DNA from: Lytechinus pictus
Taxonomy: Eukaryota > Echinodermata > Echinoidea > Temnopleuroida > Toxopneustidae
NCBI RefSeq assembly: GCF_037042905.1
Contig: NC_087245.1
Coordinates: forward strand, 24,180,501-24,244,500
DNA length: 64,000 nucleotides
Reading direction: 5' to 3'
How positions within the stretch are numbered: position 1 is the first letter of the stretch; each line of letters opens with the position of its first letter. Below, piece by piece: positions 42,327-53,640 of the stretch. The notes beneath the pieces were generated by a model, which was not told where the DNA came from, did no database searches, and was given only the letters and a program-made list of their open reading frames with translations. The position numbers were made by a program, and so were the translations under genes.

Positions 42327-44776
42327 CAGGGTGACCAGATTTCACAAAATGAAGTACTGGTAGGGTGTCTGAAGCCACACTGAAAAGTGTCAGCATAAAA
42401 CAGCCTGATTTAGCTTAGGGGAAAATATGGCACATATTTTGGGGGAAGTTCAGGCTACTACAAAAAACAACTAGAAAAATGTGATCTGAATTGATTATTA
42501 ACTTGTGTTTGGGCCTTGGCATGTATGGAAAGAGAAAATTCAGGGGCTTCTTTTGACAGTAAGGACAGGCGCGTAGCCAGGGGGGGGGGCGGTGGGGGCG
42601 GTCGCCCCCCCAAAAACGTCCCCAAAAAGAAAAAAAAAAGAAGGGAAAAAAGAGAGGAGAAAAGGAAAAGGGAAGGGAGGAAAGGGAAGAAAGGTAGCTT
42701 TGTGGGTTTTTTTTTATTCTTTATTTTTTTTTCTTAAAAGAGAAACTCCTTCACTCTTGCTCTAAATTTATATATGAATTTTGCTTCCGCGCTGCGCGCG
42801 GTGAAATGACAATATTGAAGTTCTCCATTGTTTCCCCCACCCTTTCTCTAACCCTGTTTTTCCACCTCAACTATATGTGTTTCTTGGCAGTTAAAGTTCA
42901 AATGTACACATTAGGGCATGGAATTAGAGTAAGATTAGGCCGAAGTATATGAAGTTATCTTTTTTTTTTAATTGATCGCGCAACTTATGGCCGGGTCGGC
43001 TCCAGGCGGGTAAAATCTTTATATCAATTTTTGCCGTCACCTCCATAAAGTCAATTTTTCCCGCTTTTCAGCTCATTGCTAAACAACCATAATTTTGGGG
43101 CAAACAGGTTCCTGCTTTAAAAAGAGGAAGGTATAAAATTTGTGCGTATCAAATAAAAAAGTACAATATTTTTTATCAAATTCAATTAAACTTCATGTCA
43201 TTTCCCTGCACATTCATCTCCTGTCCTGTTTTGCGCCCTCAGTTTGAAATTTTGAATGACACTTAAGTTTCTTTATAATCCATAGTGAAGCGCTTCAGGA
43301 TAAGTCAAAGAAATTAGGCATCCTTTTTTTATATAATTTCAATAAATCACAGAAGTTTTAACTTTTTGCGCACTATTTTCCTTGTAATGAAGTTCAATAA
43401 TCTTGGAAAATCAATTGAATTAGAGCCGATGGGGAATTAGAGATATCTGCATTTGATGAAACGTCTGCCCTTTGAATTTTCAGAGTTTCATTGCTCTGCG
43501 CGGGGAGGAATATCTTCCTCCCGGCATATACACTTCTTCTCCTCTGTTTTGCGAGTTAAAGATATGCGCTGTCGCTAAATTGTTTGTAATCAAATCTGAT
43601 CTTTCCAAGGAAGTATTCAATGTATTTTTGAGAATACCCTTTTCTCTGGACTCTTTTCATGGCAAAAAATTGATAAAACGCTTTAGCTTCCACGCTTCGT
43701 GCGGGGTTATTATCATTTTAATTTCCTCCATTGTATTCCTTTTTGTGCGTTCACAATCACTTTTGAAAACAAGGTTCATGAAAACAAGGTTCAAAATCAC
43801 AATATAGTCAACTAAATTGGAGCTGATATAGGTACTAGAGACAAGAGAGACGGCTCCTTTTCATTTTAATTTATGAAAAACCAAAAGCTTCGCGCTTTGC
43901 AAGGGAGGGGGAAACTCCCCCTCCCTGCACCCACCCCCTAGGGAGCGCGCTTCGCGCGCTCTGTAAGTGTTGGCACGCTTTGCGTGCATTTACCGCCCCC
44001 TCCAAAATGAAATCCTGGCTACGCGGTTGAGTAAGGACAAGTTTATATGATCATTTTACATAAGGATTTAGAGATAAATTGCAAACCCTAATTTTTTTGT
44101 GTGTTGAGATTGCCATTTCTCCATGCGTTTTCTATGGGAAAATGAAATTTCTGTTTTGCACAATTTTTTTCACTTTGTCGCAATTTTTCATTGTGATCTG
44201 GTTTCCAAATCTTTATAAAAATCATACCATCAGATAGAGCATAAAAAATCCTATTGGACTCTTTATGGACAAGTTTTTGGCATTAATAATAAATTTATAA
44301 CAGCTCTCGGAAGCTAAAAATTTGGATTTGTGTTTGTCCAATTCTTAACTTCACAGTCTGGCAGAGAAATGCTGAAAATTGACCTAATTTCTTTCTTCTT
44401 TTTTGCAGCCAATAATTTGATTTTTTTCAAAAATGTTACATTTCTGTCAGTCTGAAGGTCATTTCTCTTCAAAATCACAAAGAAAATGTGATATTTTCTT
44501 GAAATAAGAAAAATAATTTTTTTCTCCAGACACCATAGTACTGGACATTGGGAGTTTACAGTTATCGATTTTATTGTTGTCTCTGCTTCGTCATCTGTTG
44601 GTTATTTAATGAAAATTTGTCACTTTTAAATGTTTTAACTATATTTTGTTCAATATTCTGAAATATGGGACAAACAGGCGTTCCGTTCCGGGAAGGGTTT
44701 GTCGGGACGCCGGGATAAAAAAAAAATACGGGACGATCCCTGGAAATATGGGACGTCTGGTCACCCTGGTCAGCTG
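42327..44776. mobile_element. hAT-like element (GTGACCAGA ends) with nested insertion
   Basis: Left CAGGGTGACCAGATTTC; right GACGTCTGGTCACCCTG followed by GTCAGCTG. Identical 8-bp GTTGAGGT at 42319-42326 and 44777-44784 frames the whole. The CAGGGTGACCAGACG end is one I associate with hAT elements. Without the nested element it is 978 bp. No transposase frame. Confidence 0.75.
42566..44029. mobile_element. hAT-like element nested in another, 1.46 kb
   Basis: Ends CAGGCGCGTAGCCAGG and CCTGGCTACGCGGTTG; identical 8-bp AGTAAGGA at 42558-42565 and 44030-44037. The interior includes cttccgcgctgcgcgcgg- and gcgcgcttcgcgcgctc-type GC blocks and a long purine tract. A frame at 43472-43807 is not recognised. 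Confidence 0.85.
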
Positions 44777-44784
44777 GTTGAGGT

Positions 44785-45680
44785 ACTGGCAACTCCTCCT
44801 TTATGATGCAATGCAACACTAAAGATCGTGTTGCACAACCTTTGATACCAATGATATGGTCCAGATGCTGTCACATTCCAACTTAGTTAAGTTAGGGCCT
44901 AATGTTAGTTATTACAATTAAAATGTTAGGCCTAGAATCTAGTCCTAGATCTAACAAAGTGACAAAAGTTAGGTCTAACTTAGTATAAAGTAAGTCTCAA
45001 CTTCAACGAGGATACTCAAATTATAAAATGGTACCTATGTCATGTATGTGCTGCACCCAAAAAACAAAATCGGGGGCTCTAAGAAACGTTAGAACGAAAC
45101 TTTGGTCTTGACTTAAATATGGGGGTCTCTGGAACTGCTCTAGACGTATCAACGGTTGATAAAATTTAAATGCAATGCTCTGAGCTCTGGAACGGCATAA
45201 ATTCTATATTCAAGAGCATTGCATGAAATTGGTTATTATGTTTCTGCATGATGAACCAGTCAGCGGCCTCTGAATCGTTGTGCAGAGCTTTGCCTTTGGC
45301 TGTCATTGAACGTAGTCAAATCACAAATTTGAGGGTCTCCGGAACAGTGAAAAATATGAATTGCTACATGGCTATTTAAATTGGTGATGCTCTGGAAACG
45401 AGATTTAGGCTGAAAATGGGGGTCTCAACCGCAGCACAGACATACATGTACTTTTGTATTAAGTTAATTAATCAGTAGAGCTATAAGATTAATGCTGATT
45501 TCTAGTTCATATGTTCAAGGAGGAGTAGATGAAAAACATGGGTTGTCTTGTTTTACAGAATTCTTTTTTTTTTCAATTCAATTCATTTTATTTGGCATTA
45601 TAATGAAAACAATGCAAAGGAAATCTAGTAACTGTAGTATAATAAGGCCATCAGTTGCAGTTACATGCTTCATGAACTCG
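44785..45680. other. intergenic with end-less fragment of second CCCGGG subfamily
   Basis: 45060-45435 repeats phrases such as gggggtctctggaact and gctctggaacgg, like 26400-26860 in reverse order of decay. No gene. Confidence 0.4.
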
Positions 45681-45688
45681 CCCCACAT

Positions 45689-46255
45689 CCCGGGGGGGGG
45701 GGGGGGGGGGCACTTCCATTGACAAGTGGATACCATGCGCGACCATGGGGTCTCGAAAAGCACCCTAAACACGTATTTTCCATTTTCTGAAAACGCACCC
45801 CTTAACAAGTATTGGCATGTGAAACCCTACCCTTAACAAGTATTGGAAACAAAACGATACTCTTGGCAAGTATTCCCTGAAATGAAACCCTAAACAAGTA
45901 CAGGAATATTTTATTGTTATGTCACGTGTCCGTCGGTTGTCGGTTACACATCTGGTTTAGTACGACCCCACCTTCCACAACTCGCGCAAATCGGACTCTA
46001 AACACGTAGTGTTAGGGCAAAAAGGACATCCTTTATGAAACATTTTAATTTTGTTTTATCATCCCCGCAAATTTGACCCTAAAGTTGTAGCTTTCCTAGC
46101 GAAATAGATCCCCTTTTTTCATTATTTTTGTGTTTTTGACACCCTTAACACGTTACGTAACGTGCCCTATCTTGAAAAAGACATCCTTTTTACGTGTTTT
46201 TTGGTCACGCATGGTATCCACTCATCAATGTAAGTGGCCCCCCCCCCCCCCCGGG
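45689..46255. mobile_element. CCCGGG-ended element, copy 3
   Basis: CCCGGG plus a long G run at the left and a long C run plus CCCGGG at the right, then cacttccattgacaagtgg and its complement inside. Identical 8-bp CCCCACAT at 45681-45688 and 46256-46263. Inverted relative to copy 1. Confidence 0.85.
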
Positions 46256-46263
46256 CCCCACAT

Positions 46264-47674
46264 AAAGGTTGGGTTACGCTTTTTCAGATTTTCGTTCGGT
46301 TCAACATACGATATTTCGAATGAACGGGGAGATATTGTCATAAAATTGGTGTCATCTTAAAGTTGAATATATACTCTATAACTAAGGTCTGTAAAAATGA
46401 GCGCAATAGCACATGAATTGTGACACCATGATTGACAGAATGGAAGAGGGGGAGGAAGTGGTCAACAAAGTATACCCGGGAGAGACACATTTCATACTTA
46501 AAACGTGAATGACTTTGGTATACAGGGGGTTGAAGACTTAATTTTGATCTCATTTTAAAGCATGAGGTTTAGTAGTATAATAATCCAACATTATTCACAA
46601 TTTATTTCAATTAATTCATTATATTAAACAAAAACCCTCAAACTCATTAAATAAAATAGCCAAATATTCTCACAAAGGAACACATTATGATGTAATTTTT
46701 CGGCCTAATGGATTGTCATGCATTGGTGTAAGAAAGCTTGGCATTAGCTTTATCAGGGTTCATAGTATACTATAGGCTTATATGCAAACATATATGCAAC
46801 TCTGCACTCGATGTAAAGAATAAAACAAGGGTAATGAGATATGGTTGAAGGCATTACATGTGACTATGGGATTGTGGGTTTGTACTACACATGCAAAACT
46901 TTGGTTTTCCAGGGGCTAAACCTTTGATTTTGGTCTCATTTTACAGGTATATACAACAGGTATGGTGAAACACATCGTAGAATCATTAATTATTATTTGT
47001 TTGAAATTTTAAGTAATTTATTTTATTTTTTATTAATTTTAAAATTTGCATATCAAAATTACCTTTATGAAATGAATGAATCCCTTTATATCTGAAAAGA
47101 AATTTCATGAACAATCCAAATATGGTTACAATTAATTAATGGTAGGGGCAAAGAAAAAAAAATATGGACGTTTGAATTGAAGTATATTTGGGGTCCTAAA
47201 ATTTTCACTCATAAGATGTGAGTTCACCCTATCTCATTTTTAATGCCAATTTTGGAATCATGAAAATTCCTTTCAGAAAAAGTATACTTTTGTATGGATG
47301 TACAGGAGATATTTTTGAAGTTATGACCATTTTTATGCTGAAGGGTACGCGATCATTGGATTTCAGTGACACAAATGGGACGAGTTCAAGACACATGGCT
47401 ATACCAAACTTAAAGTGAAACCATGCGAATTGTTTTCTTATACTGCCCATGTTGTACATCTCTGCATTTTAAGCAAATTAAAATGCTGTTAGATCTATTT
47501 CATATTCCATTTCTTCATTGAATTTTCAGTATTATTGTTGTTGCTTTATTGACTTCTTGACCTTCAAGTATCATATCAAAATCTTGGGAAATGTGTTCAT
47601 GTGTGGTCAGTTATCATTTACCATCATTCAAATCCTTGCCTGCAAGTAATGTCACCAATCTTCATCCCTTCCAG
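46264..47674. other. upstream of membrane-protein exons
   Basis: Diverged direct repeats around ttttgatctcattttaaag (46543) and ttttggtctcattttacag (46928). No exon supported. Confidence 0.35.
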
Positions 47675-47827
47675 ATGTTCATCCAACAATAGCACTGTGT
47701 TCTCTACTGAGATGAAGAAGCGTTGCATTAAGTCAGCTCAAGATGGCATTGCTTACATGGACATTGTTTCCAAGGCAAACGTCTGGCAGTGTTTTCAGAT
47801 GCCAAAGGGTGCAAGGGTTCAGTATTT
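47675..47827 (+). CDS. probable exon, Cys-containing ectodomain, membrane-protein gene
   Basis: Acceptor cccttccag, donor ATTT|GTAAGT; 153 bp, phase 2 at both ends. Encodes CSSNNSTVFSTEMKKRC then DGIAYMDIVSKANVWQCF and GARVQYL: three Cys and one N-glycosylation motif (NNST). It does not join directly to the next exon found (48507 needs phase 1; joining gives a stop within eight codons), so an exon is missing between them or this belongs to an alternative form. Domain not recognised. Confidence 0.5.
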
Positions 47828-48506
47828 GTAAGTTTATTTTAAAATTCATGTACATTCCGTTTCAAGTAGTTACATGTAGATACATATATCTACATGAATG
47901 CAGGGAAGACCGCGTTCAGCTGCAAAATTAAATCATATCCCTTTTGCTTAAATAAGTTTTCAAGATTACAATGTATGGTTTGGCAAAGGGTATGAAGACT
48001 GGATATATTTTGAATGTTCAATTATGGCTTTGATGCAAGGAAAGCCCCAAATTATTCACTAATGTTTGGAATGTGCTACTATACATACATGTGCCAAAAA
48101 GGTGAAAGTACAATGTTTTTATGTTCTATTTCACAAATAAGGATGAATTTCTGTAGATAAAAGAATCCAATTCATTCTTAAAATATTTTTACAAATAGAT
48201 GAAGTCCAGTTTTCTATTTTCTAAAAAGACAATTCTTTGTTCAAATTTTTCTTATGAGAGATCAAGTTTCTTTAAAATGCTATGAATTCATTATTCTATT
48301 ATTTTTGTGTGTGTGTTTTTTATACACAGCATGGAAAATTGGGGACTTACTTAATTCTAGATGTCACAGTACAGTGTGTTTTGGAAGTCAGTCTTTTACC
48401 ACTTACATGTACTTTCACTTGGTGTTAACTTTACTTTGGAATTTCCATGTTAAGCATTATACCAAGTATCACTGTAATGAGTGATTATTTTTGTATTCAT
48501 CTGCAG
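47828..48506. other. intron; possible missing exon
   Basis: tttatacacag at about 48320-48330 is a fair acceptor. The frame after it (WKIGDLLNSRCHSTVCFGSQ) is open to 48484 but its phase does not fit the upstream exon. Unresolved. Confidence 0.3.
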
Positions 48507-49364
48507 ATCTGTTGATGCTGCTGGCTAACATTACGCAGACGGACAGCAACAACGTGACTACATCTATGGAGTTTGAGTACACCACTATATTCATTACTAA
48601 TTCCACCATAGAAATGTTCATTCCATCTACATCTATAACAGCAAGTACATTGTCATCACAACCGTCATCCTCGGTGGAATCTTCTTTCGATGTGGCGCCC
48701 TCTACAGCCCTATACCCATCTCCTACTCCATCAGGAATATCTCAAATATGGACTAGTGATGTCACTACATATACTGAAATGACTTCTGATCTTGTTTCCA
48801 TAATAAATCCTACAATAATGACATCACCAGTAACTCCTATGTCAAGGACATCTACATTATCACAAAGTTTGGTGAGTCCGATAGCATCGCACACTGTGAT
48901 TTCAACGGAAGAGGTGCGTGTGACATCATCCATACTGGAATATTTCTCACCATCTTTCACGGAGTTCTCATCTTCACCATCCTCTTCATTGGGTACATCA
49001 TTTATAAAGTCAATTCCAACAGAATCGATGCCACCATCTGTTCCCATGCCAACAACTTTTCCAGTCTTATCATTATCATCATCATTGTCATCATCACCTT
49101 CATCACAATCACTGTTCCCATCTTCCTTTCCATCATCTTACATGGCATCACCATCTTCCAACTCAGTAAATGAAGTTTTACCATCATCAAGTGCTGCATT
49201 TACCACAACTCAGTCCCTCAGTTCAACTCACATTGTTCCTACCACATCACCTCCAGTGGACCCTCCCACCCAACTTCCTCTAACCACAGCTGGACCAGAC
49301 CAACTCTCCATCCTACAATGGTTCGGCATTGCGGTAGGAGGGGCTGCAGTATTGTTCATTTTCT
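48507..49364 (+). CDS. exon encoding mucin-like ectodomain and first part of TM
   Basis: Acceptor ttcatctgcag, donor TTCT|GTGAGT, 858 bp. About 286 codons, overwhelmingly Ser, Thr and Pro (runs such as LSSSLSSSPSSQSLFPSSFP), with NxS/T motifs near the start: a heavily O-glycosylated stalk. The last residues, ILQWFGIAVGGAAVLFIF, begin a membrane helix completed by the next exon. It lies between a Cys-bearing exon and the tail exons; the signal peptide and N-terminus are not in the part I can resolve. Low-complexity composition means homology cannot be judged by eye. Confidence 0.8.
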
Positions 49365-49744
49365 GTGAGTATTGACTTAGTTTTACCTACTGCTTGAGAT
49401 CTTTGAGTTCTTGTCAGAGTTAAATCTTTCCCTAGCCTAGATACCTCTAAAGTATTGTAGTTAAAGCAGAATATAAACAATGATTTTCAGTAATTACACA
49501 ATTTTATGGAAAGTTTCTTTATAGATCATACACCTTAGTTTTTGTCAATAGAAGCATGGTAAAATTTGACACTTGAAAAGGCTTGAATAGTGTATAGTGG
49601 AAACAGAAAAGATTTCAAATTGTAGTAGAGAGAATAAATTTTTGGTGATGTAATATTTTAAAGATTATTATTTGGTATCTTTAAATGTGTGTGCTTGTAA
49701 TGATGCCATGACTGAGTATAAATCTTTTTTATTTTGTGTTCCAG

Positions 49745-49914
49745 TTCTGCTCTTCCATTGCTACCAACTCAGGCAACGTGCCATTAGGAAACAAAAGAAA
49801 GAGATGAAGAAGGAAATATTAGATTTCTCACAGAGTAATCGGAACGACCGCATCAGCTCATGGAGGAACAGCCTGGCATTGGATGCCATGGCAACACATA
49901 TAGAACTTCCTCAT
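49745..49914 (+). CDS. exon: end of TM helix and basic juxtamembrane tail
   Basis: Acceptor tgtgttccag, donor CAT|GTAAGT. Joins in phase to complete FLLFHCYQL, then the basic RQRAIRKQKKEMKKEILDFS, the stop-transfer signal of a type I protein, and SSWRNSLALDAMATHIELPH. The frame is exact across the 380-bp intron. Confidence 0.85.
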
Positions 49915-50690
49915 GTAAGTTCAAATGGAATCATCTGGGCAAGACAATTTTGACTTGTCAGTTGTACTTCAGGGCAGTGTTTCACAAATTCTCCTGTCAG
50001 TGATTATCACAAAGAAATCGGCTCTCAGCCAATCAGATACAAGGATTTTGAAAGCTTGTTCAGCTTTTTCGTGGCAATATCCGATATTAAGATGCTTCAA
50101 ATGACCCCATGGGATGTTGCCTAAATACTGTATGTGTCATATATTTGAGACTGATTTTTTTTTTCCACAGACTTCAAATGGGATGTCCTATGTGTTTGAT
50201 GAATCCTTACAGCTTGTTTGATCAAGAATACATTATGAAGTGGTTTCACTATTAAAAAAAAAATACACATAGATTGAATTTTAACATATCTGCTATAAAC
50301 AGTGGTAGCATTGATTAAGGGGATAATTTTAACACTAATGAGCAATACAAAAAGCTTAAAAAAGATAAAGATATGAAGGTGAAATAAAAAGGTTTTGGTT
50401 TGGTCTGCTCTCTATTCCAAAACTACAGGGTTGGGATTTTCAAGTATTAATGTGGAGATTTTATCAAGGTTACAATAAACTTTTTTTTTTAGGTTGAAAG
50501 CACTTTCAACATATTAGTGGTCAATTGAACTTACTATTTTTTAAAAGTCATTTCTAATCAATATAAACTTGAGTTTGGATTCTCTGGATAGCAGGTGAAC
50601 CCTTGGCTATTAGAAAATAACTATTTTACTCCCTATGTTGAGTTAGAATTTAAGAGATGATGCAAGGCCTTTACTGTTGTTGTATTGCAG
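49915..50690. other. intron of membrane-protein gene
   Basis: Nothing recognised. The 380-bp intron at 49365-49744 is likewise empty. Confidence 0.4.
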
Positions 50691-50801
50691 GAAGATAGTA
50701 TGGACATGCAAGCCATGGACAATCTTGGATTTGAGGAAGTGTTCTTAGGGGATGAACCAAAGTCAAACAACAACTATTTCCTACCACAGACCAACTTGTG
50801 A
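50691..50801 (+). CDS. last exon: acidic cytoplasmic tail with stop
   Basis: Acceptor ttgtattgcag, phase 0. Encodes EDSMDMQAMDNLGFEEVFLG then DEPKSNNNYFLPQTNL and TGA (50799-50801). The tail after the helix totals roughly 85 residues, basic then acidic. The gene as a whole is probably a single-pass surface mucin or receptor; I do not recognise the family. Confidence 0.8.
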   Translation, partial: EDSMDMQAMDNLGFEEVFLGDEPKSNNNYFLPQTNL

Positions 50802-51348
50802 TCATCAACTACGGCATCAGTTATTTTCTTCTGCAGTTACCACTCGATGACCAGTGTGGAACACATCTTGCTTTCGCTTTGAGAAATCTCCAGAGCATTG
50901 GCGTGCACGGAGCTTGTGGGAAGGACACACCATGAGGTAACTGATGTCTGATTGTTCCCAAAGTCACAAGTAATTTCTCTGTAATAAAGTCCGTTGCTGC
51001 ATGAGGACTCGACGTTAGTCTGTTCAAGACCATTGGCAATGCAGACTTGCTCAGGTAAGCCAGGCATGCCTCTTCTGGTCACTTGAACCAATGGAAGTGA
51101 TTCACTTGGCCTGTAAGGAATGCTCATGTGGCACTGATGGGAGCTGGTTAGCTACATGTTTGTGGCCATCCTTTGTCTAAGGGCTGTGCGATCATCTGAT
51201 TGAGAGTTTATCATACATGTACCTATTGCATTTGTTGTACATGCTCAGCAGCTTGAAGATAAATGACCAAGATGCAAACAGGTGTTTGTTTTTTCATGTT
51301 TGAACATTCTCTGCCCTGTATTGGTATTATTGCTTGATTATAAATAAA
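50802..51348 (+). terminator. 3' UTR and polyadenylation signal
   Basis: AATAAA at 51343-51348, about 540 bases after the stop, in an AT-rich setting. The UTR also opens a minus-strand frame, treated as chance. Confidence 0.6.
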
Positions 51349-53640
51349 CTACCAACTAATATTTTGTAATAACTTATTTAAATATATAAAAAAGAATTAT
51401 TCCTAATTTCTTATCCATATTTTTTGATATTGTACTATATGGCATTTAAGTCTTGAATCATTCATATTGAAGTGGCTCTAAAAGGACTGATGGTATGTCA
51501 TTGGTGATAACATCAAAACCGTATCCAGCATCAACTATGACAAAGAAATTTATGGGGCCCATGCACAAGCATAATAGAGTCACTGTTTTCCCCAAACAAA
51601 TTGGGCCTATGAAATGGGGTCTTATGGCTGGATGTGCCCCTACCTGGATCCGCCACTGGGTTAGTCAGATGTATTGAACACCACTTACCTCCTGATTTGT
51701 ACCCATGTCATGACTGAGCAGGGCAAAGCTAGCATGAGACTCATTAATAACCAAGTATTCCAGAACTCCATAACTAAAGGTAGACTGGATATAACCTATT
51801 AGCGCTTTTGTTGGGGCATGTTTTTTATTCTAATATGTTGTATTCAGCCTAAAGCAACTTTTCAAAAGTCTGAGTTACGTCTTGAAGCAGGAATCCCGCA
51901 ATGAAGGCACTACAAGTCTTTTCATTGTGGCTTTCCAGCATTCCCCATTATTTTGTCCATTATGAACAGTGAGGATTTGTAATGGCAATTCCCTTTAATA
52001 CAGGAGTTCTGCAGGAAAAACGAGGTGCTGACTTTTGGAAAGGCGCCTTACATGTGCAGGTGTATTGAACAATTTAGAGCTGATCTCTAGCTGTTGATAA
52101 CCCTTAAAATACGGTCACATAGGTTCATACGAACACATCGTTCATACAAAACTCACTGGTCATATGAATTCTGGAGTTCGTAGTTGGGGCATACATGTAG
52201 ATTCTTATGGCCTTGATATCAACCTAAGACCTTGAGAAACAAAATTATTTTCGGATACTACTCTACATTCATAGGTTTTTCGTAAGAATTATTTTGTCAG
52301 TCTTCCGGCCATCTTACGATTTCTGTAGCAAGATGATCTAACATGCACCTATCAGCAATCTCAAATCATTTGTAAGATTTACTTTACAGTTGCAAAAATT
52401 GTTGTCTGCCTTACGAGTCTTTGAATGCCTTACAACCGCTAAAGAGTCATTTGCAAGAGCGCCGTATGAACCTCTTTTCATAAGGCGTTCTTACAAATGC
52501 TGTATGAGCCCTCGACAAACAACTTACGCCGTTCTTACGATCATCGTAATAGTTTTAAGTCTTCTAGAATTGTCTCTCAGTCCTACAAAATCTTGCATGG
52601 TTCTTTAACATTTGTGCAGAGCCTGCTTTACAAAGAGGGGGTTTTCTACAATGTTTAAAACAATCATGGACCATCTACTCAATCTGCGAACTTACAAATG
52701 GTCTGTGAACGCTAGCTTTGTACGGCCTTCTTGAGAAGATCATTCCATGGTATAAAAATCGTCCATACTGAGTTTGTAGCAGTTCTTAATGGTATTTTGT
52801 GACCTACATGTAGCCATTAAGTGAAAATGGTATTCAAATAAGTCTAATAGTGTGTATTCAAGGTATTTTATCTTATGTATCACAGAATTGGTTTTAATGA
52901 CACAATTTATGTCGGGAGCCAGATATTTATACACGTATTATAATTTTATATCCACAGTACTCAGTATACACTCCACTTTGTATTCCAACCCCATTCCTTT
53001 TCCAGAATAGAATCTTGCATGATTCTATCGTGATTATTCAAAAGATGTATTTCATTACTTAATTTATTACTTAAAATTGTATTCTATATGTATGGATACG
53101 TACTCTCTTTGAGTAATTTGTATATAGGCCAATATAGTGTATAATTCAAAAACATTCTCTGTAACTCATGTTTGTGTGAAGTTTGGGAAGTAATACAAAC
53201 ATAGTGTCAATTATTATTGTGTGCCGGTTCACTAATCTTGTGGGGTCTTTTTTAATCAAGTTTTGTATATATGTAGCCCATTCCTTCAATTTGGAAAAAA
53301 ATGTTACAAAACTGCATTCAGATTTATAGCTTAAGCAGAATTTATAACATCAAACCTGACTACTTTGGCAGTTCATTGCCAAAGTTTCCCAATCTTGGTG
53401 CACATATAGCTAATATCACTTAGACTTCAAGAATGATAGCTTTGAAATATCTTGTTTGACTATTTATTTATTAATATATAATAACTTATTACCTGTATAT
53501 GTCAAATTCTCATGAAAATCTAATGTTTACAATTTGCTTTATTGTTTTCAGCAAGTTTGTTATAACAGCTTTATTAGTCAACATCTCTTTTATCATAGAT
53601 GGCATAGGAGGAATCAAATTTGTCATATTTTATTTGCTTT
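51349..53640. other. intergenic; possible old MITE
   Basis: 52090-52720 has recurring, partly complementary ttacgannnt and cgtatgaac blocks that may be a decayed fold-back repeat. acctggatccgccactgggt at 51640 looks like a lone hAT-type end. No gene. Confidence 0.35.

Noticed and set aside
48742-49199. Minus-strand frames rich in Asp, Glu and Met
   Set aside because: Complement of the Ser/Pro-rich coding exon; composition shadows.
50837-51127. 96-codon minus-strand frame with several Cys
   Set aside because: It lies in the 3' UTR of the membrane-protein gene, has no recognisable family and no splice or promoter context.
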